Assembly: GCA_036898135.1 (NCBI GenBank)
Contig: CM072513.1
Coordinates: 79,132,463-79,196,462, forward strand
Origin: Oncomelania hupensis
Lineage: Eukaryota > Mollusca > Gastropoda > Littorinimorpha > Pomatiopsidae
Length of the DNA: 64,000 nucleotides
Direction: 5' to 3'
Made by a program: the position numbers and the translations under genes. Below are positions 42,728-56,600 of the stretch, one piece after another (the first letter of the stretch is position 1; each line of letters starts with the position of its first letter). The notes below the pieces were generated by a model. It saw nothing but the letters and a program-made list of their open reading frames with translations. It was not told the DNA's origin and ran no database searches.

Positions 42728-44161
42728 AGTATGTTAGACGTTAAATCGTTTATGTCAGCTTTGAAAATTAGTTGGTTGACGCGCATATTGCGTGATGAAG
42801 GGAACATTTCTAAAATTGTTAAAGCAACCTGTCACTGGATTTTTGATGTAAAACTGTACGGCGGAGAAATTGCTAATGTTATTATGAAACAATGTAATAA
42901 TCTATTTTGGGTCGATGTATTTAAACATGTTAAACAGTTATTTTCTAAATGCACACCTAATACATTCAATGACTTTGTCTCTGAAAACATTTTTTACAAT
43001 GTCAATATTTGCAGGGATCACAAAGTAATCTTTCTGCGGGACTGGTTGCAGAATGGTATTGTTAAAATTGGGGATATCATTGGACTGAATGGCTATTTAT
43101 CTTTTAATGAATTTAAGCATAAATACCCGAATGTTACAACCAATTTTTTGTTATATGAAGGTGTAACGCGTGCTGTCAAACGCTACCAAAGCGCACTGCA
43201 CATTGAAACAGAAAGCGAATTTGTAATCGAAGATGCCTTAGTTTGGCGGTATTTATCGAAAGGAGACGTGAAGCAAATATATTCAGCTTTAATCTATTGT
43301 CCGGATATCCCTAAAGCTATTGAAAAGTGGAATGAAGAATTCAACATCCAATTAGACTATCAAAAGTTGTTTAAGCAAATCATATTTACAACACATGATT
43401 CTAAACTAAGATGGTTTCAATATAAAGTTCTATACAGGATTCTTCCTACAGGCCGCTTTCTATACCAAAGACGTATCATTCCCTCGGCCTTATGTACATT
43501 CTGTCAACAAGATGAAGAAACCTTACTGCATCTTTTGTGGGATTGCTCTAAATGCCAAAATTATTGGATTGAAATTCAAAACTGGATCACCGATACTTTC
43601 CCACATTGCTCAGGTTTTATACTTTCACGGGAACTAACTGTGTTCAGAGTTAATAATGATACAAAGACTGACAGAGTTATGGATCTCTTCTTGTTGACAG
43701 CCAAATACAATATCTTTTGCTCCAAACTGAAGGCAGTGCCACCGTCGTTAACCTCTTTTCTAATAAGACTCAAACAATATTTTGAGGCTGAAAGAGCAAA
43801 AGCTTTTATTAACCCCGGCTCCCGTTTTTCTTCCGACTGGATGTTCTATAGAAATGCCTTTGAATAGTAAAAAGGAAAGAGGAAAAGGGAAAAAAAAAAA
43901 AAAAAAAAGTACAGTGATTTCTTGTGTGCCGTATACTTTTTTTTCTCTTGTTTTTTTTTTCTTTCCTCTTATACTCCTGAAATGTTAAATATTATATTCC
44001 AAATACTTAAGACACGATATATTCTATTAGGCTGCTCTTAGTGTTCATAGTTTTCTGCTTGGATGTATGCTTGTTTCTGTTTGTGTGATTTTTTGTTTAC
44101 TATTAACTAGAAAATGTATGTATTTGATGTTTTGATGTTGTATATGTACGTATTGTGATTT

Positions 44162-44188
<27 letters not shown>
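42728..44188 (+). mobile_element. 5'-truncated L1-like LINE with poly-A tail
   Basis: 15-bp target duplication AAAGACTATATTAGT at 42713-42727 and 44189-44203, and a poly-A tail just before the right copy. It contains one open frame (42731-43867) for the C-terminus of ORF2. After RT-derived sequence comes a zinc-knuckle-like CTFCQQDEETLLHLLWDC, then CQNYW, as in the zf-RVT region of L1/Tx1-like LINEs. The RT catalytic core is missing through 5' truncation. The ATG at 42731 is chance. Confidence 0.85.
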
Positions 44189-44193
<5 letters not shown>

Positions 44194-44556
44194 CTATATT
44201 AGTCTGTGGTCTTGCAACTCTGAACTTGGTACATTCACAAGTTCTTGAAAAATATTACTTTCTCTATTATTTAGTAATGTGAATTGTATAACTCAAGGGC
44301 GAAGGTTGCAACCAATTCTAAAACTAATTATTGTACACAACTAGCACTAGAAGTGATATGCTTTTTGACTTGCTTCCACTGTTGTTTTCATTGTTGTATT
44401 CAGCGTTCGATAGTTCAGTTCAATGATTGATGATTATTTATTTTCATATTTATACTGCCAGAGCCTTACAAAATGTCAGTAGTTCAGTTCATGCTTAATG
44501 CTCATGCAATAAGATGTTAGCCCTTAGACCTTGTTCTTCATTTTGTTCAACCTAAA

Positions 44557-45144
44557 CCCCCCGTGGGGGTGCCGGGGGTTTCAGTATAAATAGTATCCTC
44601 ACTTTCTGGAAATTTAGTGCTTTAAATGCCCACTGTTGCTGTCTTTTTCCTTTGTTCTTTCTCATTCCTACTATGTTCCATCAATCTACTATACTATCTT
44701 CTTCTTCGCTAGACCAGTCACCTACCTTTTTTCTTGAAAACTCTTCCGGGACAATACTCTTTATTTGTGAATGAGGTCTGTTGGATCAGCTTGGGAATAT
44801 TGGATGCTTTCTGCCAAATGGTCACTGGGGCTTCCTATGTTATTATTTAGCAACATAGGCATTTTATATATATGTTTTGTTGATATTGTATAATGATGTT
44901 TGTATTCTATTTTGTTTTTGTAAAGGGGGGTTCGATAAATTATAGTATAGCCTCAGCGTCCCCTGCGTGGGATGTCTTTATTGTAAAGTGACCGGCAGAT
45001 AGATTGCCTTCATTGTCACCACTAGGGTTGTTTCAGCAGATCTTTTATGCGGATGAGGGGTGAGTCCTCTTTCACTTCTCTGGTCCTGATTTGGCTCGGA
45101 AGAGTCCGCTGGACCTAAAGCAATAACCATGTAATGTAATGTTA
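44557..45144 (+). mobile_element. TATA-bearing short retroelement, copy D
   Basis: 588 bp with 13-bp target duplication TGTTCAACCTAAA (44544-44556, 45145-45157). Same TATA box, body and ATGTA tail as copy A. Confidence 0.85.
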
Positions 45145-45159
45145 TGTTCAACCTAAAAA

Positions 45160-47870
45160 TATAAAAATAAAATTCTATTTTTGTAATATACTAGAGATTC
45201 AGACTGTTGATTCCAGTATCATTGAAAACAATAAGTCTACATATTTCCTGGCTAACCTTTTAGTTATTCTGAGTCTGCTTATAGCAGTAAGCCAATGGTG
45301 AAATTAGTTGTTTTTTTCTAGTCTTTGTTAATAATGCCAATATTGACAAGTGAAATTTTGAGCTTTTGAACATATCTTGTTTTTTGCATATTTTGTGATG
45401 GTATATTAGTTGTTGTAAATTGTGCCCAACATGGTTCTGTTGATTTGAAATTCTATAATTTTCTTGTCTTAATTTTAAATTCTAAATGATTCGTTATACT
45501 TCTTGTTACTTCTTGGACAAAACAAAATATACAAATAAAGATACACAAAATTATGCTTTGTTTTGTGATTAATTTTCTTTGGAATGTGTGATTGTAATGA
45601 TTGATTGGAATGATTGATTGGTTTTATTGTTTAACAATATTAAACACAATGATGGAGGTCACCAGGTAATACCTATAATGGCAAACCCAGCGATAGCAGT
45701 GCACTACCACCAAGGAAAACGTAGAGTGAAGGTCATGTCAGTTGCTAATAATGAATTTCAACCCTGCCTTAAATATAAAGTACAAAGCAGTTTTCAAAGT
45801 TGTAATTATTTATTGAATTGTTCCCTTGACTGCTTTTGATGACTTAACTCCTGTCCTCATTCAACAGTGTGAAGATTTATTTCTTATATGAGGAGTGTAC
45901 TAGTCATCACAATCGTCCCTGTGACAGTTTTTCTTAGTAGAGTTGACCAGTCAGCTAATGGAAAAGTTCAGAACATAGCTGTTTTAACACTCCTCAGTCG
46001 GTATGACAACCTGTTTCATTGGCAGTTGGCCACCCATTCCCACCCCACCCAACTTTATTAGTGATAATAATAAATTCATCAAAAAATTGTACCAAATCGT
46101 TCAGGGACATAGTGCAACATTTTTTTATTTTATTAGTATTGTTCTTATTTTTACATTTAACAATATCAAATACACACAATTCTTATGATTATTTGAGGCT
46201 TCTTTTCATAATTCTTATGAACAACTGTGTGTTAAAGACCTAAATGTTCAATAATATATAAATCTAACATACAGGACATACTTGATAATATAGAAACCTT
46301 TGTTTTCAACATTAGTCATCACAGCAAGCAATAGCTATTGTATATATTTACAAATACATCGCATTATACAAATGTTAAAATTTGGCTTTTAAAAAAGTGA
46401 GAAATAATTATTAATTATTTGAAATATTGTCATAAAGACATTCAAAAATATGGCTACAGTTTTAAAACAAAACAACATACACAAAAAGTCTGTGATAGAA
46501 TATTATTTAATTCAAAGATTGTAGTTTAAAGAAAACATAAAAAGGTATGAACAAATGAATGACGACTTTAAAGCCTATATAATATGTATGAATACAGATC
46601 AATATCTTGATTTGTCCTCGAGCACTTCATACAAGGAAAATTGTCTGCAACACACATCACATGAACATAATTATGATGAAAAACATGAACATGTTGGAAC
46701 ATATTACTGAGGTAAACAATGACTACTAAACATCCAATAGTACAATTACAGACGCTGATTAAGTTTATAGCACATATAAATTGAAATGATGGAGTAGAAA
46801 TATGAATAGGATGGGTATGATGACGAAGAAGAGGAAGAAGAAAGATTTACAAGTTAAATTAAACAAATTTGCTACCCTGTTACGCTACAAACATTAATTT
46901 TGACAGAGGCCAATAATTTCGTGCAGCCCACAACAAAAAACGACTTGGTTTAATACATTTTCCACCAGGGAGAATTTCAGCACCATATATTATTATTATT
47001 ATAGCAGGTAAAGATCTAAACCACGGTCTAAAAGGACGTACAAAAATGACCGATCATGGAGGCAGCAAAATTATTGTCTCTAAAGATGGCGCTGTTAAGA
47101 GTTAAAAGAGTTGCTCCAAGCACTGATAGAAGTTAAGATCTAACTCTAACCAAACTTTTCTAGTATCTTTGCTCTAACCACGACTCCATCCGGCATCTGT
47201 GTACGCCATGGACTGAGGCGACATTCAGTGGGGAAGTTAGTAGAATAGGAGGGCGAAATAGCTATAATAACCAAAGCGAGACGCGTCACAGGCATAGGCG
47301 CTCGCGTGTCCGGATACAAGCGCCTGTGGGTTTTCATAAATAATATTCAATACTAATGGCACGTATATTACTACCCTTCCTCGTGAAATACGCAGTACTA
47401 ATGGAACTACTTACCATTCCTCGGGAAATATTTATTATTATTATTTTGTGTTGATTGAAAATCTGTGCTTTCACTTAGTGGAAAGTAGAAAGAGAACCGA
47501 TGATAATATAAATATCTGACGTAAGAATCAGAATGTTTAATTCACGTTGAGAGGATTATGGATATTGGAACTACTTTTTGTTGGGTTACGTCGCATTTTA
47601 AATGATTTAGATATGTTTGCCTACCCAGTTCTATGCTTGATTGACCACTGACACACAATTTGTGGCCGGCTAAAATCTCTATGAACCCCCGGAGTAATAT
47701 GCCTATGTACTGCTCAGCTAACTAGCTAAGTTAGCAGACGACCCAAATGAAAGGTAACAGACGACCAAAGGGGAGGTAACTCCGGGTAACAAATGAGCAA
47801 GCGAGACAACTCCTGACGTTTGTCGGACAAAACGATAGCCGAACTTCTTGTTTCCCCGCAGAAACGCGAA
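45160..47870. other. Intergenic upstream of ACSS
   Basis: AT-rich with no recognised gene. Two AACAATAT-containing stretches (45625 and 46153) look like repeat ends but I could not define an element. The last ~150 bp (47720-47872) is the likely ACSS promoter and 5' UTR; no TATA box seen. Confidence 0.35.
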
Positions 47871-47872
47871 GG

Positions 47873-48176
47873 ATGAACAGTCTAGTTCGCTCTTCCCGCT
47901 GTGCTGGAAAAGTTTTCAAACATGCACGCCAGCAGGTTTTTGGACCCCAGTGGAGGCGTGCTGTGTCTGCATTTCCTTTCCCTGAATTTCTTGACCTGAA
48001 AGATGCAAAAACTCACGAAGAATTGTACAGATTTAGTTTGCTTAATCCAGGGGTCTTTTGGAGTCGACTGGCGCGTCGCAGGCTACAGTGGGATAAGGAT
48101 TTCGAGACTGTTCACGACTGCAATATAGCAGAGGGAAAGTTTAAGTGGTTCCTGGAGGGAAAGCTAAATGCATCAG
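47873..48176 (+). CDS. ACSS-like exon 1 (start, presequence, N-terminal domain)
   Basis: ATG at 47873. 304 nt, ending GKLNAS + G before donor gtgatt (phase 1). It joins TC AAC of exon 2 to give ASVNCVDRH as in other ACS proteins. A tract resembling an acceptor (tttccccgcag) lies just upstream, so a 5' UTR exon is possible. Confidence 0.88.
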
Positions 48177-50585
48177 GTGATTTTTATATATAAATATTTT
48201 TTTTAATTATTTTGCAACTTTGAAACATGCCCCCTTTTAATTCTATGCCTATCTATGGTATGGTCCTGCGTCCTTATTCGTCGTATTTTGTTTTAAAATT
48301 AAAAAGTTAGGCCTAATTAGCCTAATTGATTTGAAACTGATTAGAAAATATTAAGAAGTAAACATTTAGGCCTACGTTCTGGTAGACATTAGAATGATAA
48401 GTGAAGTCAAATTTGGTTTGCTTTAGACTATTGCCGTCATCTGTCATATTGAAGATTCTGTAGACTTTGTTTGACTCTATCATCTCTATGTTAGACCTTA
48501 TAAACCAAATTCAATTTTGTAATTATAGTGGGAGAACATTTGGAAAAGATTATTATATTATTTTATATATAGATCTATATGTATAAGCTGTTGTAATTTT
48601 ATTTTTAACTCACATAGATAGATATCTGTTGGTGCATAGCTAGCCTACATTCATTTACGTGCTCAATGTAAATGTAAAGCTAATGCTTTTTCATTATTTT
48701 GGTACTGTACTTTTCGCACTACGAGCCAAGACTTTTTTCCTTAAATCATGCCCATGCAGCTTATCATACGATGCAGCTCTTTAATGGATTTTACTGATTC
48801 TATAGTCAACTTCTGGTCATCAGGCATTTGTGTAAAATTTACGGATCGTCTTTTGAGCGCAACAACAAAAACTGATGTTGAAGACATTGTGAAATTAATA
48901 ATATCGAAACTGAAGAAGAAGACTTCAGTGGTTTGAGTGCAACAGAAACCGATTAATAGGTACGTCAGCTGCTTGTGCTAACATGAATCCTGTGTAATTT
49001 TTTTTCTCATTTGCCTATGCAAGGCTATTGACCCATGCTTGTTTTATTTTCTTTCGAATTTTTATGGTCTTTTCGTGATATTGATTTGGTTGTGTCTACT
49101 TATAAGGGTGGCAAATTTAGGGATTTTGTCAGACTTTTTTTTTTAATGTAGGTTATAATTGGGTGCGCTTTGTAGTGCAAAAAGTATGGTACATGTTATT
49201 TTACAAGCCTGGACTTGGCACTGGAAATTAAAATTAAGTCTGAAACTGGTAGTCTTAAAGTAAGTCTGAACCCTTGATCAGGCTGCAAAAACACTTATAA
49301 AATGTTTAATCCAGATGGCTATCTGCTTTGATAATTTTTGTGTGCTGGACATTTGCAACATTTTATTCTAGAAGTTTTGTCCACAAAAGGTCACAGTCGC
49401 AGCTCAGGACTCAGGAGCATATGCAGACACTGATAGTGTTAGACACCATTATACTATATTATATCACTGACTGCATAAGCTACAACTCTCCCGCATGCTT
49501 AGTCCAACACAGCTAACTCCTACCTCCATGGTTTTAAGCTATACCCTTCAGGTGTTTCTGATGTGATTCTTGTGTAATGTTGTTGACAGCCAGGAAGAAG
49601 CTATACATTAAAAAAAACAAAAACTTATCTGTTATTAGAATAGTTGAAACCAATATTGTGGATACTAATATTAATAAACTCTTCTGCAATAAATTCATAC
49701 TATCCTATCCTATCCTATCCCATAACTCGAAAGTCTTTGGGGCACCACAGATGATCGTTTAACCAGCGTACTCCATCTCTCTCTGTCCTCAGCAACCCTC
49801 ATGGCTTCTCTCGGTGTCAAGCCAGTCCATCCTCGAATGTTGTCCTCACACCTCTTTTTCTGTCTCCCTCTTCTTCTGCCTCCTTGCACCGTGACTTGCA
49901 GGATGGTCTTTGTAAGGCCTGATGCTCTGGTGACATGGCTATAGCTTCGGAGTTTTCGTTTCTTCACCACTGTGAGCATGTCATCGTGTTGTCCAATGGC
50001 TTGTGTGATGGTCTTTTGTACTTGGTCATTGGCGATGTGCTGGATATAGGAAATGCCCAGAAGTCTTCTGTAACACCTTATCTCCATGCTTTTTAATCTT
50101 CATTGTAGGTCTGCTGTGAGGATCCATATTTCGCAAGCGTATAGGAAGATGGACATGACAAGGGAGCGCAGCAGCCTTACCTTGAAGTGTAGACTGATGG
50201 GCCTGTTGTCTTTCGAAATGAGTTTTAACCTTGTCAGGGCAGCCTTGTTTGTGTGATCCTGGAAAGGACTTCTTTTCCGGGACCAATTGTCTGATACATC
50301 ATACAATGGCTTCTAAATATTTGAAGCTATGCACCGTGTTGAGGGATTGGTTTTGGACTTTGATGTCCTTGTTGATGCCATAGGTGTTGTTGGTCATCAT
50401 TTTTGTTATTTTCTGCACTTATTTCTATTCTAAAGGCTCTGGAGGTAGTGTCAAGGCTCTTCATACTAACCAGTGTAAAAGTGTTTTTAAAAAGGCATCA
50501 GACTCAATTTGTGTGTACCTCACCCCATCCCCATTCATTTAGTGTGCCTAGATCTAAAGAGTGGGCGCCTTAGTAGTTCCAGAGC

Positions 50586-50626
<41 letters not shown>

Positions 50627-53600
50627 GGCAATGGTGAGGGGTGGGGGGGGGGGATGAGGATTAAAAATTTATAAGTTTTAGATTTTAACATTCACATTGA
50701 TGTGTTTGTGTGTGGACAAAGTGTGGTATGCATGTACAACATTCATTTGTAGTAAATATTTGCCAGCCCACATATCATTTATTTGTACTTTGTTGTGTGT
50801 GTTTTTTTTAAAGTTGTTTTTATTTGTGATGATTTGTTGCTTAAAAGTTGTATATATTTTTGTGTGTTTAATTTGGTGGTGGCTCATGGAGCATTTTGAA
50901 GTGCTCCAGTGAAAATGATAATTTATAATTGAATTGTTGACCCGATAATGTAATCAATTTGACATATGGTGATTCAAATCAGAAACTGAGTAGGAAGCAT
51001 GTCATGAACAGAAACGGTACATTCAGAAACAGGCATTTATCTATAGTCACATGGTCATGAAACATTATGGCTCATGCAGAAAGCATAGTGCTCCCCTTGA
51101 CCCACTTGTCTGCCAAGCTGCCTGCCTGTACAACAGGCTGGAAAAAAGTCACAGACCAGCATTAATTTTATAGAGTAAACTAATAGTCCAATCCAACAGG
51201 CTTTTTGAAAGTAAGTAAATCCTATAAAAATGATATATTCTAATTTACTCTTTACAGTTGTGTTTACAACTGAAAAAAAGTCCCACGGAATCGAAGGGGT
51301 ATGAATATGTTTATTTTAACTTTTTAAAGCGAACTATTTTTTTTTATGCGAATGCATTGGGGAACCCCCATTTTTACCGCCCAGATATTGTTCCGCATGA
51401 CATCAGGAATCTACAGCCAAGTGATGACATGTGCGTAGGTGACAATGTCAATTGCATTGTTGATACACAGGCTTGGAAGTCTCGTCTCTCGTAGGACTCA
51501 ATACTATACATACTATACCACGTACGTATGTAGGAAGGGAAAGAAAAGACTTCAGAGCCTGTGGTTGATAAATGCATGTAGTATTGGCCATCTTATGGCT
51601 GATGCAGGCTTGCAGGAGGCATGGTGGCCGAATGGTTAGAGCGTTGGCTTGCGGATCGGAAGGTCCCGGGTTTGAGCCCAGGCCGGGCATTGTGTTGTTT
51701 CCCTGGGAAAGACACTTTACTCTCGTTTCCTACTCCTTCGGATGAGAGTATAAACCGAGGTCTAGTCTGTGTCGCATACATTACATCATAACGGACTTTA
51801 AAGATCATGACGCTCATGTCCTAGACGGGTGAGCGCCGGTAACAAGAACACACCCAGCATGCACCTTGGTAAAAAAAGTGCCATAATGATCAACACGATT
51901 GATTGTGGGCATATACGGCAAGACAAGACAAGGCAAGAGAGGCAGTTTGTGCATCAAATTCTGCAGTTCACATCATTGCTGGAAAGGCTTATTCTAGGGC
52001 AATCAGAGCACATTTTCTTGTCGAAGCAGCATTGAGTGCAATATTTGTAAGCACTTCCTTCAACATGTTATGGCTGTTGTTCCATCCTGACACTTTGTCC
52101 AATGATTACAATCCTACGAAGAAAAACTGTGATTGTCAAGAAGAAGAGTCACTTCTACATAATCCTGCAGATCTTGACATAGCAGATGACTTTGATTAGG
52201 CTCTTTTTGATGCAGGGCAAAACAACAGCAAGAGATGCTGCAATACATCCTGTATTAGGACGCATTAAAGCAACGTTGGAAGATTTCAAACAACAATGTT
52301 CAAGTAGAACGAGCAAGCTATGGATTCAAGAAATGGTACACCTCCTTCACACAGCAATATAGGCTGAGAGAACTGGAGACTTCAAGCTCCATCTATCTGC
52401 TGTTGCCAAAATGTTACCCTATTTTGCTGCTTCAGGGCACAACCTCTACACCAAGTCGGCCAGGTTGTACTTACAGCAAATGATGGAGTTGAACAAAACC
52501 TACCCAGAATCCTATCCTATCCTATCCTGTCCCATAACCCGAAGGTCGTAGGGGCACCACAGATGATCGTTTAACCAGCATACTCCATCTTTCTCTGTCC
52601 TCAGCAGCCCTCATGGTTTCGCTCAGTGTCAAACCAGTCCATTCTCGAATGTTGTCCTCCCACCTCTTTTTCGGTCTCCCCCTTCTTCTACCTCCTTGCA
52701 CTGTGCCTTGCAGAATGGTCTTTGCAAGGCCTGATGATCTGGTGACGTGGCCATACCATCGGAGTTTCCGTTTCTTCACCACTGTGAGCAGGTCATCGTG
52801 TTGTCCAATGGCTTGTGTGATGGTCTGTCGGACTTCGTCGTTGGTGATGTGTTGGGTATAGGAAATGCACAGAAGTCTTCTGTAGCACCTCATCTCCATG
52901 CTTTGTATTCTTCGTTGGAGATCTGCTGTGAGGGTCCATGCTTCGCAAGCATATAGGAAGATGGAGATGACCAGAGAGCGCAGCAGTCTTACTTTGGAAT
53001 GTAGACTGATGGTTCTGTCTTTCCAAATGAGCTTCAACCTTGTCAGGGCAGCAGTTGTTTGTGCGATCCTGGAGAGGACTTCCTGTCGAGACCCATTGTC
53101 TGACACAATGGCTCCTAAATATTTGAAGCTGTGCACTGTGTTGAGGGATTGGCCTTGTACTTTGATGTCCGTGTTGATGCCATTGGTGTTGTTGGTCATC
53201 ATTTTGGTCTTCTCTGCACTTATTTCCATTCCATAAGCTCTGGAGGTGGTGTCAAGCCTCTGTACAAGCTGTTCAAGTTCTTGTTCCTCTCCAGCCAATC
53301 CATCAATATCATCCGCAAAACGAAGATTGGAGATTGCTCTGCCCCCTATGCTGACTGTGCCTTCGTGATCTGCAAGAGCATCTGACATGATGCGCTCTAG
53401 GAAGATGTTGAAGAGTGTTGGAGAGAGTAGGCATCCTTGACGCACACCGATTGTTGTTCTGAACCAGTTCCCGATGACGCTGTTATGGAGGACTGCACTG
53501 GTAGCCTTGTCATACAGGCTTTTGATGACTTCTATAATTTTAGGGCTGATGTTGTACACTTTCATGGTTGCCCATAGAGCTGCATGCCAGACTCGGTCAA

Positions 53601-56600
53601 ATGCCTTCTTGAAGTCTATGAACACATGATATCGATGTTGTTGGTGCTGTAGGTATTTCTCACAGATTATTCTGAGGTTGAAAATCTGTTCAGTGGTACT
53701 TCGCCCTGCCATGAATCCTGCTTGTTCTTCAGCTATGATTTGTTCAGCTTGTGGTTTCAACCTGTTGAGTATTATTTTCAGGAGGACCTTGCTGGGATGG
53801 CTGATGAGGCTGATGGTGCGGTAATTTTCACATTCCTGAAGGTTACCTTTTTTGGGAAGAGTGATGACAAGCGACTGGGTCCATGGTGTAGGCCATTCCC
53901 CACTCTGCCAGATCTTGTTACAGATAATGGTGAGAGCATCAGTCATCGCTTCTCCTCCTGCTTGTAGCAGTTCCGCTGGTATGTTGTCCACTCCCGCTGA
54001 CTTCCCTTTCTTCAGCGATTGCACTGCTGCCTCAACTTCTTCCCGGAGAATTGGGAGGATTTCTTCTTCTTCTCTGCTCTCGGGACATGCTAGAACTGAT
54101 GGGTCTCCATTTGGTGTATGGTTGTAAAGGTCAGAGCAGTACTCTGTCCATCTGTCCAAGACTTCTTGTTCTTCTGTAAGGCATATGCCAGACTTGCTTT
54201 GGATAGTGGAGACTTTGGGCTGTTTAACACTTGTCAGCCGCTTCACAGTCTGGTAGGCCTTCTTGCTGTTGTTCTTGTTCAGATTGTTATCTATTTCCTG
54301 GCATTGATCTTCTATCCAGTTCTCCTTTGCTGTGCGCATGCTTTTTCGGATGTCATTGTTGATTTTTCGGTAGACATCAGCTCCCTGTGAGGTGTTCTTT
54401 TTCTTTTTTAACTCTCTTCGTTTATCACACAGATCCAAAAGTTCAGGTGTGATCCACGGCTTCTTCTTTGGTCGGTGCTTGCCAAGGATCTCAGTGGCGG
54501 CATCTGTTACAGCTGAGTTGAAGGTATTGGTCATGGTGTTGACATCTACTTCGCCTGCCCCCAAAATAAGCAGTGGTGCAAATTTCCCTCCAATTGTGGC
54601 CTGAAATATTTTTGCCACCTCCGGGTCTTGCAGTTTGTCCAGGTCGAACTTCAGCCTAGTGCACTTTGCTGTATTTACTCTCTTCAAATGGAGCCGGAAA
54701 GACATCATCACGAGATCGTGGTCACTTCCAATGTCTGCTCCTGGAAAAGTGCGTGTCCTGCCAATGTTGATGCTTGATCTGAAGCGTTTCTTGACCATGA
54801 TGTAGTCGATCTGGTTGTGATGTTCCCCGCCGGGACTGTGCCATGTCCATCGTCTGGATTTTTTGTGGAGACCAAGCGTGTTTGCCAGTACCAGATTGTT
54901 GTATCTGGCAAACTCCAATAGCCTCAGACCCCTGTCATTTGTCTCGTTGTTGCAGTGGGGTCCACATGTGTCTCCCCAGTTGTGGTGCGCATCTTGGCCA
55001 ACCTTGGCATTCCAGTCGCCTTGCACTATGACTATGTCCTTCTTCGGCACTTGGTCAAGGACCGCCTGTATATTTTCATAAAAATCCTCCACTTCGCTGT
55101 CTTCATAGTCTGATGTTGGGGCATAGGCCTGGATGATGGTAATGTTGAAAGGGGTTGCTCTCAGACGGATGGTAATGAGTCTACTGGAGACTGGGCGGCA
55201 ACCCATGACAGTGGCTAGAATGTTCTTGTGGACCAAGAATCCAACGCCGTGTTCGTGCCTGTCATCTCTACCGCTGAAATAGAGCTTGTGGCCTTTGTCA
55301 GTCGTTGTTTCACCTAGGCCTTTCCAGCGCAGTTCGCTGATACCTAGAACGTTCCATCGATAGTGGTCCAGCTCATGGGCCAGTTCTTCTAATTTTCCTT
55401 CCGCTTTTAGGGTCCTGACATTCCAGGTTCCTATGACGATGTTGTTTCTCGTGCGGATCTTGCTAATTTGTCCATCAGTAGCATACTTTTCACCTCCGTC
55501 CTGGTGGCCAACGGAAGGCGCGGTCCTTGTTCCGGGCGACGACCGATCCGGCATGGAATTAGTGGATAACCTCATCATGTGTTGTGTCTTGGGCAAAAAA
55601 GACCTGGCAGGGCCCAATCCTCTCCAGGCTGTTGGCCACAGCCGAAATCCACGAATACAGTGTGGCTCGCCTTGGCCCTGAGCACGTGGTCGTTGAACCT
55701 GTAGTAACGTGAGGTTCCTCCGCCCTGGCCGGTGACTTCTGTGTAGAAGACTTTCGCCCAGTGATGCCGTGCTAACATCACCCCTGTTAGTCGCCTCTTA
55801 CGACACGCCGGGAAACGTTGGGTCTATTCTATTTGCCCGAACCCACAGAGCACCCAGAAGTCTTATCACGATTTCATGGCAGGCCATCACGTGAAAAGGA
55901 GAAGCGGTCGCTATAGGGCTGGTCTGTCGTGTGATCTGGTGATTGAGCAAACTTTGATGAGGACGCTGACGTCAAATGGTGGCCTAACTAAAGGGCGCGG
56001 AATGGGCGAACGACAAAGGCTTGTTTGGCTTCCCTCTATGCCTGCTTGTGCAACAGCAAACCAATGGATGCAATCCTTGACGCAAACTGAGTTCACAACA
56101 AGTGAACAGCACAAAGATTCTTCTGAAATAAGGCAAGAGAAAGACCACATTTTCATTAAAAAATCAGTTTTGCGCTGACATGAGTCTTAGGTCTATTGCC
56201 ACTGGCCAAGCAGCTGACTCATCTGTCAATGCTGACCAAGCTGTTGAAATTGGTCAGCGCATTCTCCAAGGGATGACGGGTCAATCTCCAGCTGACGTGA
56301 CGTTCAAGAAAAGCAATCAAGCAGTCACAATGGCGACAAAAACTGGAGTGACTATTGGCCAGGAAATGGTGCAAGTGGATCCGCAGTTATTGTTTCAAAG
56401 GTTGGTGCAAGTCGCTGGGAATGATACCAACAGGCTCGAAGAAATGTTTTACTATGGACTGGCCAATGTACCTGCCTCCTTGTTTGATGCGACAGGATTC
56501 CCCAGAAAAGCCAGCAAACATACTCTTGCAGGATTTCTCTGGTCTGCTGTCAATGAAACTGCATCCTTGCCAAGAGAAAATGTGAAATACATTCTCGATG

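Noticed and set aside
42426..42737. 103-codon ORF just left of the L1-like insertion
   Set aside because: It spans the target duplication and matches nothing recognisable; chance reading.
51618..51700. Functional tRNA gene
   Set aside because: The head is tRNA-like but it is followed by a SINE body whose 3' part recurs near 63000.
55433..55681. Plus-strand ORFs across 52600-55700
   Set aside because: Antisense shadows of the LINE ORF.
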